Positions 12,897-13,422 of a stretch of DNA of 13,422 nucleotides are shown here, piece after piece. Position numbers and translations under genes: made by a program. The stretch's first letter is position 1, and every line of letters begins with the position of its first letter. Origin of the DNA: Bacillota bacterium (GTDB taxonomy: Bacteria > Bacillota > Clostridia > Christensenellales > CAG-138); contig JAEXFV010000011.1 of the NCBI GenBank assembly GCA_023451115.1, forward strand, positions 1-13,422. The letters are read 5' to 3'. The notes below the pieces were generated by a model, which was given only the letters and a program-made list of their open reading frames with translations, made no database searches and had not been told where the DNA came from.

Positions 12897-13422
12897 ATGC
12901 GGGTATTAGATTTGGATTTGGATTTTTTTCTTGCGGACTGTTGCCCTTTGGCACCTATTGGCCAAAGGCCAGATGTTCTAGGGCATGAGCCTTGGAGCAT
13001 CCCTGCTGTTATCAACTTTTTAGAAGAGCAATGTGGCCTAGATGCTGCTTATCCGATTCCTGGCAGGGTTATAGAAACGCATGATGGCGCCCTTATATTT
13101 TGGCAGCAATGTATGCAGTCAGGTATGCTTAGTTCCCCCTTTGAGGTAACCCATATTGATGCGCATAGTGATCTTGCAATTGGCTGGCCGGGGCCACGCT
13201 TTATTCTTGAAAATGTACTTTCCCGTCATCCGGAGAAGCGGGCAAATTTAAAAACATATTATGATGCCGTACAGCTGGATGAGGCAAATTATCTTCTTTT
13301 TGCTTGTGCCTTTCGCTGGATTTCGCGCCTTGAGAATGTTCGTAACCCAAAATCCAGGCCAGACATTCCACCGCAAATTGTGCTCACAGATGAAGCTGGA
13401 AACCATCAGGCTTTGCAGTTAT
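12897..13422 (+). CDS. UPF0489 family protein (arginase/deacetylase-like fold), 3' end cut by window edge
   Basis: An open frame of 175 codons runs to the right edge with no stop. It opens MRVLDLDLDFFL, matching the family's N-terminal LDxDLDxF signature. Residues 85-93 are THIDAHSDL: His86, Asp88, His90 and Asp92 match the metal-binding DAHxD type of motif in the arginase/ureohydrolase fold. YYDAVQLDEANYLLFACAFRW (about residues 122-142) is also typical. The family is uncharacterised, so the substrate is unknown; a metal-dependent hydrolase is the likeliest role. Start ATG 12897 fits the family N-terminus; ATG 12891 would add two residues. It is transcribed divergently from ireB with 130 bp between the starts. 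The end of the gene is outside the window. Confidence 0.82.
   Translation, partial: MRVLDLDLDFFLADCCPLAPIGQRPDVLGHEPWSIPAVINFLEEQCGLDAAYPIPGRVIETHDGALIFWQQCMQSGMLSSPFEVTHIDAHSDLAIGWPGPRFILENVLSRHPEKRANLKTYYDAVQLDEANYLLFACAFRWISRLENVRNPKSRPDIPPQIVLTDEAGNHQALQL

Noticed and set aside
12767..13015. N-terminal extension of ireB to an upstream start
   Set aside because: The extra residues do not match IreB, the ireB promoter (12797-12825) lies inside this stretch, and it overlaps the divergent UPF0489 gene.
1..13422. tRNA, rRNA, CRISPR array or complete insertion sequence
   Set aside because: No cloverleaf, rRNA-like stretch, regularly spaced repeat or full transposase frame was found by reading. 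No search tools were available.

Overview
This window looks like a chromosomal segment of a mid-GC Clostridia-type Bacillota (Firmicutes). The evidence is strong AGGAGG ribosome binding sites, GTG/TTG starts placed by those sites, an ireB-ruvX-DUF1292 cluster, a membrane-anchored deacetylase of a clostridial type, and sigma-A-like promoters. No RNA genes, CRISPR arrays or complete insertion sequences were seen.

Layout. (1) Positions 1-1045, minus strand, are visibly AT-rich and hold a gene cut by the left edge. It encodes an unusual fusion: a degenerate tyrosine-recombinase core followed by a FadR-type GntR regulator (winged helix plus FCD domain). Its promoter overlaps a perfect 15-bp palindrome that could be its own operator. 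(2) 1046-1375 is a spacer with a possible 46-codon ORF and several inverted repeats. (3) 1376-2203, minus, encodes a membrane-anchored polysaccharide deacetylase. (4) 2266-8767, plus, is a five-gene methionine operon: metY, metA, metF, a free-standing MetH reactivation domain, and a metH that lacks that domain. Together they convert homoserine to methionine by acetylation, direct sulfhydrylation and B12-dependent methylation. (5) 8806-12766, minus, is a six-gene housekeeping operon: ireB, ferredoxin-type aldo/keto reductase, ruvX, DUF1292, der, plsY. A perfect bidirectional hairpin at 8728-8767 separates it from the met operon. (6) From 12897, plus, a UPF0489 (arginase-like) gene runs off the right edge and is probably translated from a leaderless mRNA.

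The most striking element is the leader of the met operon (2266-2538). Between a sigma-A promoter and metY lies a 31-codon leader ORF with a good RBS and eight Met codons, three of them consecutive. A strong intrinsic terminator follows. The RNA can form three exclusive pairings that match the logic of the trp attenuator: a 1:2 protector (2374-2382 with 2425-2433), a 2:3 antiterminator (2425-2435 with 2481-2491) and a 3:4 terminator (2475-2484 with 2490-2500). A ribosome stalled on the Met codons would free segment 2 and allow readthrough. A ribosome reaching the stop codon would cover segment 2 and cause termination. I see no S-box or T-box. This is therefore a candidate methionine-sensing, ribosome-mediated transcription attenuator in a lineage where met genes are usually controlled by riboswitches or T-boxes. 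All functional statements are inferred from sequence alone.
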